Shown: in pieces, positions 1 to 7,470 of the stretch
Layout of the letters: every line of letters starts with the position of its first letter
How positions within the stretch are numbered: the stretch's first letter is position 1
Source of the DNA: Alphaproteobacteria bacterium
GTDB taxonomy: Bacteria > Pseudomonadota > Alphaproteobacteria > Kiloniellales > JAKSDN01
NCBI GenBank assembly: GCA_030598385.1
Contig: JAUVQB010000004.1
Coordinates: 1 to 18,192 of the forward strand
Length of the DNA: 18,192 bases
Direction: 5' to 3'
Translations under genes and position numbers: made by a program
Notes under the pieces: model-generated
What the model was told of the DNA's origin: nothing
The model's input: only the letters and a program-made list of their open reading frames with translations
Database searches by the model: none

Positions 1-355
1 AGCCGATGGATCCAGCTTTGCCGCTGCATTCCGGACGGACGCGCAGTTGGGCGAGGGCGGCCTTCAGGTCCTCGATGCCCTTGTCAGCGTCGAACAGGCC
101 GAACAGCTCGAAGGCGCGCGCCCATTCGGCCTCGCTCTGGTCGGTCAACTGAATGCCGGGCTCGATGCGCCAGAAAATATCCGGGCAACAGGCGACATAG
201 CCTTCGCCGGCCAACCAGTCGCAGACATCGCGCATGACCTGATTGACGCCGAAGATTTCCTGGGCGACGACGAGTCCCGGCGCCGGCGTTGTGTCGGGAA
301 CGGCCAGATAGGCGCCGAAGCTGCCGTCCGGCCCCTCGATGGTGATGTCGGGCAT
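1..355 (-). CDS. Dienelactone hydrolase family protein (N-terminal part; 3' end beyond window)
   Basis: Reading the minus strand from an ATG at 355 gives 118 codons with no stop before the window edge, beginning MPDITIEGPDGSFGAYLAVP. The protein has the alpha/beta-hydrolase opening of dienelactone hydrolases, including the AQEIFGVN segment, whose Glu is conserved in the family, and the GYVACCPDIFW strand. The visible part ends in KAGSIG, just where the nucleophile elbow (G-x-C-x-G) would follow, so the catalytic Cys, Asp and His are not seen. A very good Shine-Dalgarno (AGGAGG, plus-strand 365-370) lies 9 nt before the ATG and fixes the start. Family members are soluble cytoplasmic hydrolases acting on lactones or esters; the true substrate here is unknown. 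It is the third gene of a minus-strand run after yyaL and ogt, but a 146-nt gap separates it from ogt, so it may have its own promoter. Confidence 0.88.
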   Translation of the reverse strand, partial: MPDITIEGPDGSFGAYLAVPDTTPAPGLVVAQEIFGVNQVMRDVCDWLAGEGYVACCPDIFWRIEPGIQLTDQSEAEWARAFELFGLFDADKGIEDLKAALAQLRVRPECSGKAGSIG

Positions 356-364
356 GAGCCTCCC

Positions 365-370
365 CCTCCT
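365..370 (-). promoter_or_regulatory. Ribosome binding site of the dienelactone hydrolase gene
   Basis: AGGAGG on the minus strand, 9 nt before the ATG at 355. It is the closest match to the Shine-Dalgarno consensus that I saw in the window, and it suggests efficient translation. Confidence 0.7.
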
Positions 371-501
371 GGAATTGATGGTGGGATCTATGATTGATGG
401 AATGGCGGTCCCTTGACGTCCTGCGCAAGCGTATCGCGGCGGCTAGGGGCCTGTCATCCGGAGCTTTACCTCCCATGATATTTCCTGGCACGGAAGTTTG
501 C

Positions 502-1032
502 TCACGAGAAGAGATCGAGTTCCGGCTCGAGGGCGCCCTCGTGATGCAAGAGGAAGCGTTTGCTTTCCACGCCGACGCCGCCGGAGAAGCCCCCGAGTCC
601 GCTCGCCGCGACGACCCGGTGACAGGGGATGAGGATGGCGATCGGATTGGCGCCGCAGGCGCTGCCGACCGGCTGGGCCGCGCTCTCCAGTTGCCGGGCG
701 AGGTCTCCGTAAGTAGCTGTTTTACCGAAAGGAATCTCGCACATCAGCCGCCAGACGTCCTTGTGGAAGGCGCTGCCGGCGGGCGCCAAGGGCAGGTCGA
801 AATCCTGCCGCTCGCCGGCGAAGTAGGCAGCGAGTTGACGGGCGGCCTCGGCCAGAAGCGGCGAGTCCTCTCCAGACTTCGGCACGTCCGAGGCTGAGGC
901 CGGTCCCATCCAGTGAAGCCTGGTGATCGCGCCATCGGATTCCCGCAGAATTAGGCGGCCCGCCGGGCACTCGAGCCGCCGGCTGCGGATTGCGGCGGCG
1001 GCCGGCGCCGCGGAAAGGAACGGCCCGGTCAT
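502..1032 (-). CDS. ogt: Methylated-DNA--[protein]-cysteine S-methyltransferase (O6-alkylguanine repair)
   Basis: This 176-residue protein has the acceptor motif IPCHRV with the alkyl-accepting Cys at about residue 137. Before it are the DNA-binding helix region ([14 protein letters not shown], 99-112) and the [15 protein letters not shown] core, and after it GLGGFSGG. Proteins of this family move methyl or alkyl groups from O6-alkylguanine (and O4-alkylthymine) in DNA irreversibly onto the Cys. The length fits the stand-alone Ogt/MGMT form with no fused Ada regulatory domain. The ATG at 1032 overlaps the TGA of the upstream yyaL gene as ATGA, which suggests translational coupling. Family assignment is firm; ogt is used as the generic symbol, since Ogt and Ada C-terminal-type enzymes are hard to separate by eye. 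Confidence 0.95.
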   Translation of the reverse strand: MTGPFLSAAPAAAAIRSRRLECPAGRLILRESDGAITRLHWMGPASASDVPKSGEDSPLLAEAARQLAAYFAGERQDFDLPLAPAGSAFHKDVWRLMCEIPFGKTATYGDLARQLESAAQPVGSACGANPIAILIPCHRVVAASGLGGFSGGVGVESKRFLLHHEGALEPELDLFS

Positions 1033-3098
1033 GACGACAGCGCCTGGGCGAGCTCGTCTGCCGTCGTGATCGGCAGGGAGCAGGTGGGGCCGCGGCAGAC
1101 GTAGGCGGTCGCCTTGCCGTCCTTCATGCCTTTGCCGGCGGCCGGGTGCGAGGCTGGCAAGGAGTCATCCGGCGCGATGCGCTGCAGGACGAGCATTGGC
1201 AGCGAGAGATCGTAGGCCGCGCGGGTGAGCGCTTGCGTCGCCGGGTCCTCCTGTGGGCCGATGACGACCAGTTGTACCGCGCTTTGCAGGAGCTCGCTCG
1301 CGTTTATCAAGCTGGCGAAGGAGGAGAAATAACGGTTCAGCTCGCCCGAGAAGGCCGAGACCACCGCCTCCGCGCGCTCCCGGTAACGCTCCTTGCCGGT
1401 CAGGTAGTGGAGCCGGGCGAACACGCCTGCAAGCACACCGTTGCCGGCCGGCGTGGCATTGTCGTGGGCGGTCTTGGTCCTGACGATCAGTTGCTTGGTG
1501 TCGTCGGCGGTGAGGAAGTAGCCGCCGCCCGCCGGGTCGGCATAGTGGCGCTCCACGGTCTCGAGCCAGTCTTCCGCCTGGGCGAGATAGTCCGCGCGAC
1601 CGGTTGCCTGGTGAAGCGCCAAGGCGGCTTCGCACATGAGGGCGTAGTCGTCCAGCGTGGCTGGGTGCTTCAACACGCCATGTCGCCAGGAGTGGTTGAG
1701 GCGCCCGTCGACGCAAAGGGTCCCAGCGACGAAAGCGAACGCCCGCTCGGCGGCGGCCAGCCAGGCGGGTTCGCCGAAGACCGGCGCCGCGCGGGCCAAC
1801 GCGGCGATCATCAAGCCGTTCCAGTCGGCGAGCACCTTGTCGTCCCAACCGGGCCAGACGCGCTGCGCGCGTTCAGAGAATAGGATGGCGCGTTGTTCAA
1901 CCAGAGCAGATTCTATAGCGGGATCGCCCAACTCCAACTTGGCGGAGCGGTTGAGGATCGTCTTGCCCTCCCAGTTCCCGTCGGCAGTGACATCGTATGT
2001 CTTTGAAAAAACGTCAGACTCTTCGCCCAGCAGGTGTGAGACCTCGGCCGCGTCCCAGGTATAGAAACGGCCTTCCTCGCCCTCGCTGTCGGCGTCGAGG
2101 GTGCTGGCGAAGGCCCCGCAGCGCGCCTCTTCGGCGAGGGCGCCCGGGTCGCTGCCCGCCGCTATGGCATGGGTCGCGGCCAGCATCTCCCTCAAGGTCC
2201 AGGCGACGGTTTCCCGCACCCGCTGCTCATAGAGGGGGCTTTTGTTGTCCTGCCAGGCCCAGGTCAAGAGGTCGATCATCTGGGCGTTGTCGTAGAGCAT
2301 TTTCTCGAAGTGCGGGACCAGCCAACGCTCGTCGACCGAGTAGCGGGCGAAGCCGCCGCCCAGATGATCATAGATCCCGCCCTGGCACATTTGGGTGAGA
2401 GTCAATTCGACGGCGGTGCGAAAGGGCTCCTGCTTGCTGCGCTTCCAGGCCTGCCACAGCAGTTTGAGGATCGTCGGCTGCGGGAACTTGGGCGCGCCGC
2501 CCAGGCCGCCGTAGAAGGGGTCGACTTCCCGCGCCAGTGCCTGGGCCGCCTGGTCTATGGCGGGGAGGGAAATGACGTCGCCGGGCTGGTTCTGGGATAG
2601 CTTGGCGAGGGCCTCCTTGAGCGCGGAGACGTTCTTCGCCACCGATTCGGGTTTGTCGCGGTGGGCCTGGTCGACGCTGCGCAGGACGTCCGGAAATCCC
2701 GGGCGCCCGAAGCGCGCGGTCGGCGGGAAATAGGTGCCGCCCCAGAAGGGTTCGCCGTCGGGGGTCAGGAACATGGTGAGCGGCCAGCCGCCCTGTTGGC
2801 CGAGTAGCGCCAAGGCGGTTTGATGGATCGTATCGACGTCGGGCCGTTCCTCCCGGTCGACCTTGATGTTGACGAACAGCTCGTTCATCAACGCGGCGAT
2901 CTCGGGCGATTCGAAGCTTTCGTGGGCCATGACGTGGCACCAGTGACAGGCCGCGTAGCCGACCGAGAGCAGGATCGGCTTGTTATCGTTGCGGGCTCGC
3001 TCGAAGGCGGCCTCGCCCCAGGGCTGCCAGGCGACCGGATTGTCCTTGTGCTGCAGGAGATAGGGGCTGGTCTCGTCGGCCAGGCGATTGTGCAGCAT
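1029..3098 (-). CDS. yyaL: Thioredoxin domain-containing protein, YyaL/DUF255 (SSP411-like)
   Basis: This 689-residue protein begins [19 protein letters not shown], the hallmark of the YyaL/DUF255 (Spermatogenesis-associated protein 20-like) family. An N-terminal thioredoxin-like domain (about 1-160) holds the C51-H-W-C54 motif within [16 protein letters not shown], followed by [10 protein letters not shown] (80-89). The rest is expected to form an alpha/alpha-barrel related to sugar epimerases and glycosidases, and it ends with the conserved CRGPTCSLP segment. The length is normal for the family. No signal peptide is seen, so it is probably cytoplasmic. The biochemical role of the family is not settled; a redox role is inferred from CxxC. 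The ATG at 3098 has a GAGG about 11 nt upstream. It is the first gene of the yyaL-ogt pair (4-bp overlap) and is divergent from the DUF6489-like gene. Confidence 0.93.
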   Translation of the reverse strand: MLHNRLADETSPYLLQHKDNPVAWQPWGEAAFERARNDNKPILLSVGYAACHWCHVMAHESFESPEIAALMNELFVNIKVDREERPDVDTIHQTALALLGQQGGWPLTMFLTPDGEPFWGGTYFPPTARFGRPGFPDVLRSVDQAHRDKPESVAKNVSALKEALAKLSQNQPGDVISLPAIDQAAQALAREVDPFYGGLGGAPKFPQPTILKLLWQAWKRSKQEPFRTAVELTLTQMCQGGIYDHLGGGFARYSVDERWLVPHFEKMLYDNAQMIDLLTWAWQDNKSPLYEQRVRETVAWTLREMLAATHAIAAGSDPGALAEEARCGAFASTLDADSEGEEGRFYTWDAAEVSHLLGEESDVFSKTYDVTADGNWEGKTILNRSAKLELGDPAIESALVEQRAILFSERAQRVWPGWDDKVLADWNGLMIAALARAAPVFGEPAWLAAAERAFAFVAGTLCVDGRLNHSWRHGVLKHPATLDDYALMCEAALALHQATGRADYLAQAEDWLETVERHYADPAGGGYFLTADDTKQLIVRTKTAHDNATPAGNGVLAGVFARLHYLTGKERYRERAEAVVSAFSGELNRYFSSFASLINASELLQSAVQLVVIGPQEDPATQALTRAAYDLSLPMLVLQRIAPDDSLPASHPAAGKGMKDGKATAYVCRGPTCSLPITTADELAQALSS

Positions 3099-3259
3099 GA
3101 ATTTCGCGACCTCGCTTGTTCGCGCGCACCGGATGCTGCACCGAGACCGTTGCGGTCAACCGGAGGGGGCGTGTAGGTTCTGGCCTCTATATGGGCCGGG
3201 CGGCTGGCGTCGCTCAACCCTAAAGCCCGTGCGGACTCTTCTTTTCGGACCCAAGTGCC
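3099..3259. promoter_or_regulatory. Divergent intergenic region (yyaL / DUF6489-like), presumed promoters
   Basis: These 161 bp separate two divergent genes, so they should hold promoters for both the yyaL-ogt run and the plus-strand DUF6489-ferredoxin-mnmE run. I see no strong sigma-70 pair. The best plus-strand candidate is TTGCGG (3150-3155), an 18-nt spacer and TAGGTT (3174-3179), which matches the consensus at only about half the positions. The region assignment rests on gene orientation more than on motifs. Confidence 0.4.
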
Positions 3260-3538
3260 ATGAAGATCAAAATCGACATCGACTGCTCGCCGCAGGAGGC
3301 CCGCGCCTTTATGGGCCTGCCCGAGGTTGCGCCTTTGCAAGATGCCATGATGAAGGAGCTCGAAAAACGCCTTCAGGACGGCCTCAAGTCCATGGATCCC
3401 GAAGCTCTCTTCAAGGCTTGGCTGCCGGGCGGTGCCGCGGGAGGACTCTCCGGCGGGCTGCAGGGCTGGGAGGACTTCCAGCGGCAGTTCTGGTCGCAGA
3501 TGGGCAGCGCCGCGCGCGGCGGAAAATCAAAGGAATAG
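3260..3538 (+). CDS. DUF6489-like small protein of unknown function
   Basis: This 92-residue acidic/amphipathic protein opens MKIKIDIDCSPQEARAFMGL and continues with PEVAPLQDAMMKELEKRL and MDPEALFKAWLP. I recognise this pattern as the small alphaproteobacterial family annotated DUF6489, from memory of the family rather than a search. There is no signal peptide or membrane segment. A Gly-rich stretch (about 56-66) leads into a C-terminal WEDFQRQFWSQM segment that may be an amphipathic helix. The Shine-Dalgarno is weak (GGAC about 11 nt upstream). The stop lies 6 nt before the ferredoxin ATG, so the two are almost certainly cotranscribed and perhaps coupled. No function is known to me. Confidence 0.8.
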   Translation: MKIKIDIDCSPQEARAFMGLPEVAPLQDAMMKELEKRLQDGLKSMDPEALFKAWLPGGAAGGLSGGLQGWEDFQRQFWSQMGSAARGGKSKE

Positions 3539-3544
3539 GCCGCC

Positions 3545-3931
3545 ATGGATGCTCAAAGAGGCGCCCAGAATGCAAATGGCCGCTCCGAAGATCCGGCACT
3601 CTACTACCGGGTCCATGTTTTCTGCTGTGTCAACGAGCGGCCGGCCGACCATCCCCGGGGCTGCTGTCTCGCCAAGGGCTCGCAGGAGCTGCGCGATTAC
3701 ATGAAGGCGCGCGCAAAAGAACATAAATTGCGCCAAGTGCGCATAAATGCATCCGGATGTCTTGATCGCTGTGAATTGGGACCCACCATGGTCATTTATC
3801 CGGAAGGCGTATGGTACGGCTACCGGACCAAAGAGGACGTCGACGAGATCTTGGAGACCCACGTGGTCAAGGGCGGGAGAGTCGAACGCCTGATGCTGCA
3901 GCCGAGCGACAAGGGTGCCCCCGCAAAGTGA
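3545..3931 (+). CDS. Thioredoxin-like [2Fe-2S] ferredoxin domain protein
   Basis: This 128-residue protein has the pattern of the thioredoxin-fold [2Fe-2S] ferredoxins (Aquifex/Clostridium type): FCCVNERPADHPRGCC (26-41) and GCLDRCELGPTMVIYPEGVWY (71-91). Spacing points to C28, C41, C72 and C76 as the cluster ligands (13 residues between the first two, 4 between the last two, as in the family). Two further Cys, C27 and C40, sit directly next to ligands. Such proteins are cytoplasmic one-electron carriers; the partner is unknown. The ATG at 3545 is preceded by AGGA (3531-3534), 10 nt away. It is 6 nt downstream of the DUF6489-like gene and 39 nt upstream of mnmE, so it is likely in one operon with both. 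Confidence 0.9.
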   Translation: MDAQRGAQNANGRSEDPALYYRVHVFCCVNERPADHPRGCCLAKGSQELRDYMKARAKEHKLRQVRINASGCLDRCELGPTMVIYPEGVWYGYRTKEDVDEILETHVVKGGRVERLMLQPSDKGAPAK

Positions 3932-3970
3932 GTTTCCGCCGCGCCTGAGCCCCGGTCTGGAACCGATAGC

Positions 3971-5365
3971 GTGACCGGTTACGACACCATATTCGCTTTG
4001 TCCACCGCGCCCGGCCGGTCCGGCATTGCGGTCGTCCGTATTTCGGGCCCCGGGTCGCGCGCCGCGCTTTCGGCCTTGGGCGGGCCTGGCGATCCCAAGG
4101 CCAGGCACGCCTCGCTGGTCGATCTGAAATCGCCGGAGGAGGGCGAGACAATCGACCGGGCGCTGGTCTTGTGGTTTCCGAGACCCCATAGCTTCACCGG
4201 CGAGGACGTGGCGGAGTTCCACCTCCATGGCGGTCCGGTTGTGGTGAGGGCGGCGCTCGAAGCCTTGGCCGGGCAAGACGGGCTCCGGCCCGCCGAGCCG
4301 GGCGAATTCACCCGGCGCGCCTTCGACAACGGGAAGTTGGATCTGACCGAGGTGGAAGGCCTGGCGGACCTGATCGCCGCCGAGACCGAAGCCCAGCGCC
4401 GCCAGGCCCTCAGGCAGATGCGCGGCGCGCTGTCGGCCCTGACCGAAGACTGGCGGCACCGGCTGCTCGCCGCCCTGGCGCAAGTGGAAGCCGCGATCGA
4501 TTTTCCCGACGAGGATCTGCCGCCCGATGGTTGGATCCAGGCAAAAGACCTGGTATTGGAATTAAAAAACGATATTTCTCAATATCTTGGCCAGAGTCCG
4601 ATCGGGGAACGCCTACGCGACGGCTATCAGATTGCCATCGTCGGCGCGCCCAACGTGGGCAAGTCCAGCCTGTTGAACGCGCTGGCCAGACGGGAGGCGG
4701 CGATCGTCGCGGAGACCGCGGGCACGACCCGCGATGTCATCGAGGTCCATCTCGATCTTGGCGGCTACCCGGTGACTCTGGCGGATACGGCGGGGCTGCG
4801 CGAGGAGATCGACGGAACCCCGGAACGACCCGAGCAACCGGACGCGGATACCATCGGCGCCGTCGAAATTGAGGGCATGCGCCGGGCCCGACTGCGAGCC
4901 GAAAGCGCGGACCTCAAACTGGTGGTGGCCGACTTCCGGGATTGGCCCAATCTCGACCCCGGTGTCGAGGCGCTGATCGACGAGACCGCGGTTTTGGTCT
5001 TGAACAAATTGGATCTGGCGCCGGTGTCCGGGTCACCTGGGGCGGACCGCTATCGCGGCCGGCCGCTCTTCGCCGTATCGGCCCGGGAGGGGACGGGGCT
5101 CGGCGGCTTGCTGGACCATCTGCGGGACCTCGTCACCGGCGACCTCGGCGTGTCCGGGTCGGCGCCGAGCCTCACTCGCGTGCGCCATCGTCGGGCCCTC
5201 GAGGAGTGCCGCGACGGTCTTGATCGGTTCCTCGCGGCGGCCGAGGTGGCCCTGGCGGCCGAAGACCTCCGTCTGGCGATCCGCGCCCTGGGCCGGATCA
5301 CCGGCCGGGTCGACGTGGAGGACCTGTTGGATGTGATCTTCAAGGACTTCTGCATCGGCAAGTGA
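3971..5365 (+). CDS. mnmE: tRNA uridine-5-carboxymethylaminomethyl(34) synthesis GTPase MnmE
   Basis: This 464-residue protein starts at GTG (VTGYDTIFALSTAPGRSGIA, the standard MnmE N-terminus). The N-terminal tetrahydrofolate-binding domain spans about 1-118. A helical domain flanks an inserted GTPase domain with G1 GAPNVGKSS (225-233), G2 GTTRD (251-255), G3 DTAG (272-275) and G4 NKLD (345-348). The protein ends in the diagnostic FCIGK with the conserved C-terminal Cys (461). With MnmG it installs the (c)mnm5 group on the wobble uridine (U34) of certain tRNAs. The switch II region after DTAGLRE is about 15 residues longer than in E. coli MnmE (roughly 279-296, rich in Pro, Glu and Asp). The Shine-Dalgarno is weak. 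It lies downstream of the ferredoxin gene and upstream of mnmG with a parS site between. Confidence 0.97.
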   Translation: MTGYDTIFALSTAPGRSGIAVVRISGPGSRAALSALGGPGDPKARHASLVDLKSPEEGETIDRALVLWFPRPHSFTGEDVAEFHLHGGPVVVRAALEALAGQDGLRPAEPGEFTRRAFDNGKLDLTEVEGLADLIAAETEAQRRQALRQMRGALSALTEDWRHRLLAALAQVEAAIDFPDEDLPPDGWIQAKDLVLELKNDISQYLGQSPIGERLRDGYQIAIVGAPNVGKSSLLNALARREAAIVAETAGTTRDVIEVHLDLGGYPVTLADTAGLREEIDGTPERPEQPDADTIGAVEIEGMRRARLRAESADLKLVVADFRDWPNLDPGVEALIDETAVLVLNKLDLAPVSGSPGADRYRGRPLFAVSAREGTGLGGLLDHLRDLVTGDLGVSGSAPSLTRVRHRRALEECRDGLDRFLAAAEVALAAEDLRLAIRALGRITGRVDVEDLLDVIFKDFCIGK

Positions 5366-5416
5366 GGCCTTGGCGATCGTCGAGTCGGGGATCTTGGAGA
5401 CGAATTGGGCGCCGGA

Positions 5417-5432
5417 TGTTTCACGTGAAACA
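5417..5432. other. parS: parS centromere site 1 (ParB binding)
   Basis: TGTTTCACGTGAAACA is a perfect 16-bp palindrome identical to the canonical bacterial parS. It sits in the 132-bp mnmE-mnmG gap, about 3.6 kb upstream of the parB gene in this window. ParB dimers bind such sites, clamp onto DNA in a CTP-dependent way and spread. ParA then segregates the complex. Confidence 0.96.
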
Positions 5433-5461
5433 GACCGCCACCGGACGAGATCAGCCGGTCT

Positions 5462-5490
5462 TTGACTTGGCAGAATGCATCGCCTAAGAG
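5462..5490 (+). promoter_or_regulatory. Candidate sigma-70 promoter for mnmG
   Basis: TTGACT (5462-5467, 5 of 6 to the -35 consensus), a 17-nt spacer, then TAAGAG (5485-5490, 3 of 6 to the -10 consensus). Transcription would begin at about 5497, right at the mnmG ATG (5498), giving a leaderless or nearly leaderless message. Alternatively AAGAG is a weak ribosome binding site and mnmG is read from the upstream operon. The spacing is good but the -10 is poor. Confidence 0.3.
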
Positions 5491-5497
5491 TTCCGCC

Positions 5498-7429
5498 ATG
5501 GGACAGGCCGCGAAACATTGGGATGTCATCGTCGTCGGGGGCGGGCACGCGGGCTGCGAAGCCGCGGCCGTGGCCGCGCGCATGGGCGCGCGCACCCTCC
5601 TGGCGACCCACCGCATAGACACCATCGGCGCGATGTCCTGCAATCCCGCCATCGGCGGTTTGGGCAAGGGGCATCTGGTGCGCGAGATCGATGCGCTCGA
5701 TGGCTTGATGGGCCGCGCCATCGATCGCGCCGGCATCCAGTTTCAGATCCTCAATCGCAGCAAAGGCCCGGCGGTGCGCGGGCCGCGGGCCCAGGCGGAC
5801 CGCAAACTCTATCGCCAGGCAATGGCCGACCTGCTGGCCGAAACCCCCGGCCTGGAGATATTGGCGGTGGCGGTCGAAGACCTGGTGATCGACGAGAACG
5901 GACGCTGCGCCGGCGTATTGAGCGGTGACGGCACCACTCTGGCGGCGGCCGCCGTGGTGCTGACGACCGGCACCTTCCTGCGCGGGGTCATCCACATCGG
6001 GGAGACGCAAACTCCGGCGGGTCGGGCCGGCGAGGCGCCGGCCGTCGGCTTGGCGAACACCCTGGCCCGCCAGGGCTTCGAGCTGGGCCGGCTCAAGACC
6101 GGCACGCCGCCGCGCCTGGACGGCCGGACCATCGAAACCGCCGGACTCACGGTTCAGAAGGGCGACGATCCGCCGACGCCGTTTTCCACCCTGACCGACG
6201 TCATCGGCCAGGATCAGATCGATTGCTACATCACCCATACCAACCCCGAGGCCCACGCCCTGATCGAGGCCAATCTGCACCGCTCGCCGATCTATTCCGG
6301 CCAGATCGAAAGCACCGGGCCGCGCTATTGCCCCTCCATCGAGGACAAGGTCGTCCGCTTCCGGGACCGCACACGGCATCAGATTTTCCTCGAGCCCGAG
6401 GGCCTCGACGATCCCACGGTCTATCCCAACGGCATCTCGACCTCGCTTCCGGTCTCGGTCCAGGGCGCGCTCTTGAAGACGATCCCGGGTCTCGAGCGGG
6501 CCGTCATGCTGCGACCCGGATATGCGATCGAGTACGACTACGTCGATCCCCAGGAACTCGGCCGAACCCTGGAAACCCGACGGATTCCCGGATTGTTCTT
6601 CGCCGGGCAGATCAATGGCACCACCGGGTACGAAGAGGCGGCGGCTCAGGGCCTGATGGCCGGAATCAACGCGGCGCTGGCCGCTGGAAAGGCCGGTCCG
6701 CAAAGGGGAGAGGGGTTCTGGCTGGACCGCACCGAGGCCTATATCGGCGTCATGATCGACGATTTGGTGACGCGCGGCGTGAACGAGCCCTACCGCATGT
6801 TCACCAGCCGGGCCGAATACCGCCTCCGCCTGCGCAGCGACAACGCCGATCTCAGATTGACGCCGCGGGGTTTGGAGATCGGTTGCGTCGGCGGCACGCG
6901 GGCGAAGCGATTCGCCGCAAAGGCAGCGGCCCTCGACCGCGCGCGCGCCCTCGTCGAGGGCCTCGAGGCGACCCCGGATGAGTTGCGCGCCCAGGGGATT
7001 GCCATCAACCGGGATGGCGTCCGGCGCAGCGCGTTCGATCTGCTGCGCTATCCCGACGTGGACACGGCCCGTCTGAGCGCGCTTTGGCCGGCCTTGGCGG
7101 AGCTTCCGGCCGACGCGGTCGAACAGATCGAAATCGACGCCCGCTACGCCGGCTATCTGGAGCGGCAGGAGGCGGACATTCATGCGTTCCGGCGCGATGA
7201 GGCGCTTCTCCTGCCGGCGGATCTCGACTACGCCACGGTCCCGGGGCTGTCAAACGAGGCGCGCCAGACTCTTTCGCGCGCCCGCCCGGCCACCCTGGGG
7301 GCGGCGGCCCGCCTCGCCGGCATCACGCCGGCCGCGGTGGTGACCCTGCTGCGATACGTCCGGAGGGCCCAGGGCTCCGGGCGGCCGGAACGCGGCCGCC
7401 GCGGCTCGGCCGGCGGCCGGGCGGCCTGA
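5498..7429 (+). CDS. mnmG: tRNA uridine-5-carboxymethylaminomethyl(34) synthesis enzyme MnmG (GidA)
   Basis: This 643-residue FAD-dependent partner of MnmE shows the Rossmann nucleotide-binding motif [15 protein letters not shown] near the N-terminus (GGGHAG at 14-19). It also has the [15 protein letters not shown] segment, [28 protein letters not shown] and [17 protein letters not shown], all typical of GidA/MnmG. I chose ATG 5498 because the family starts just before [11 protein letters not shown]; a TTG at 5462 would add 12 untypical residues and lies inside a candidate -35. The last 20 or so residues (after [10 protein letters not shown]) are a low-complexity Arg/Gly/Ala tail encoded by very GC-rich sequence. 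The stop codon sits in the loop of a strong hairpin. rsmG follows after 41 nt. Confidence 0.97.
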   Translation: MGQAAKHWDVIVVGGGHAGCEAAAVAARMGARTLLATHRIDTIGAMSCNPAIGGLGKGHLVREIDALDGLMGRAIDRAGIQFQILNRSKGPAVRGPRAQADRKLYRQAMADLLAETPGLEILAVAVEDLVIDENGRCAGVLSGDGTTLAAAAVVLTTGTFLRGVIHIGETQTPAGRAGEAPAVGLANTLARQGFELGRLKTGTPPRLDGRTIETAGLTVQKGDDPPTPFSTLTDVIGQDQIDCYITHTNPEAHALIEANLHRSPIYSGQIESTGPRYCPSIEDKVVRFRDRTRHQIFLEPEGLDDPTVYPNGISTSLPVSVQGALLKTIPGLERAVMLRPGYAIEYDYVDPQELGRTLETRRIPGLFFAGQINGTTGYEEAAAQGLMAGINAALAAGKAGPQRGEGFWLDRTEAYIGVMIDDLVTRGVNEPYRMFTSRAEYRLRLRSDNADLRLTPRGLEIGCVGGTRAKRFAAKAAALDRARALVEGLEATPDELRAQGIAINRDGVRRSAFDLLRYPDVDTARLSALWPALAELPADAVEQIEIDARYAGYLERQEADIHAFRRDEALLLPADLDYATVPGLSNEARQTLSRARPATLGAAARLAGITPAAVVTLLRYVRRAQGSGRPERGRRGSAGGRAA

Positions 7430-7437
7430 CCGCCCGG
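7417..7437 (+). promoter_or_regulatory. GC-rich hairpin spanning the mnmG stop codon
   Basis: CCGGGCGG (7417-7424) and CCGCCCGG (7430-7437) form a perfect 8-bp all-GC stem. The 5-nt loop CCTGA contains the TGA stop of mnmG. No T-run follows, so it does not look like an intrinsic terminator. It lies 18 nt before the rsmG Shine-Dalgarno and could tune mRNA processing or downstream translation. Confidence 0.5.
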
Positions 7438-7455
7438 AAGAACCGTCGCACTCAA

Positions 7456-7462
7456 GAGGGGA
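7456..7462 (+). promoter_or_regulatory. Ribosome binding site deciding the rsmG GTG start
   Basis: GAGGGGA lies 8 nt before the GTG at 7471. It supports that GTG over the in-frame ATG at 7498, which has no comparable site in front. Confidence 0.6.
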
Positions 7463-7470
7463 CGTGCCCG

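Noticed and set aside
394..897. Plus-strand open frame of 167 codons over ogt
   Set aside because: It is antisense to ogt, which has the PCHRV active site; the plus-strand product has no recognisable domain.
5462..5497. Extended MnmG N-terminus from TTG 5462
   Set aside because: The extra 12 residues do not resemble the family, and ATG 5498 gives the usual distance to the GGGHAG motif.
5033..7183. Long minus-strand open frame (716 codons) opposite mnmE/mnmG
   Set aside because: It is antisense to well-recognised mnmE and mnmG, its product shows no family motif, and long antisense frames are expected in GC-rich genes.
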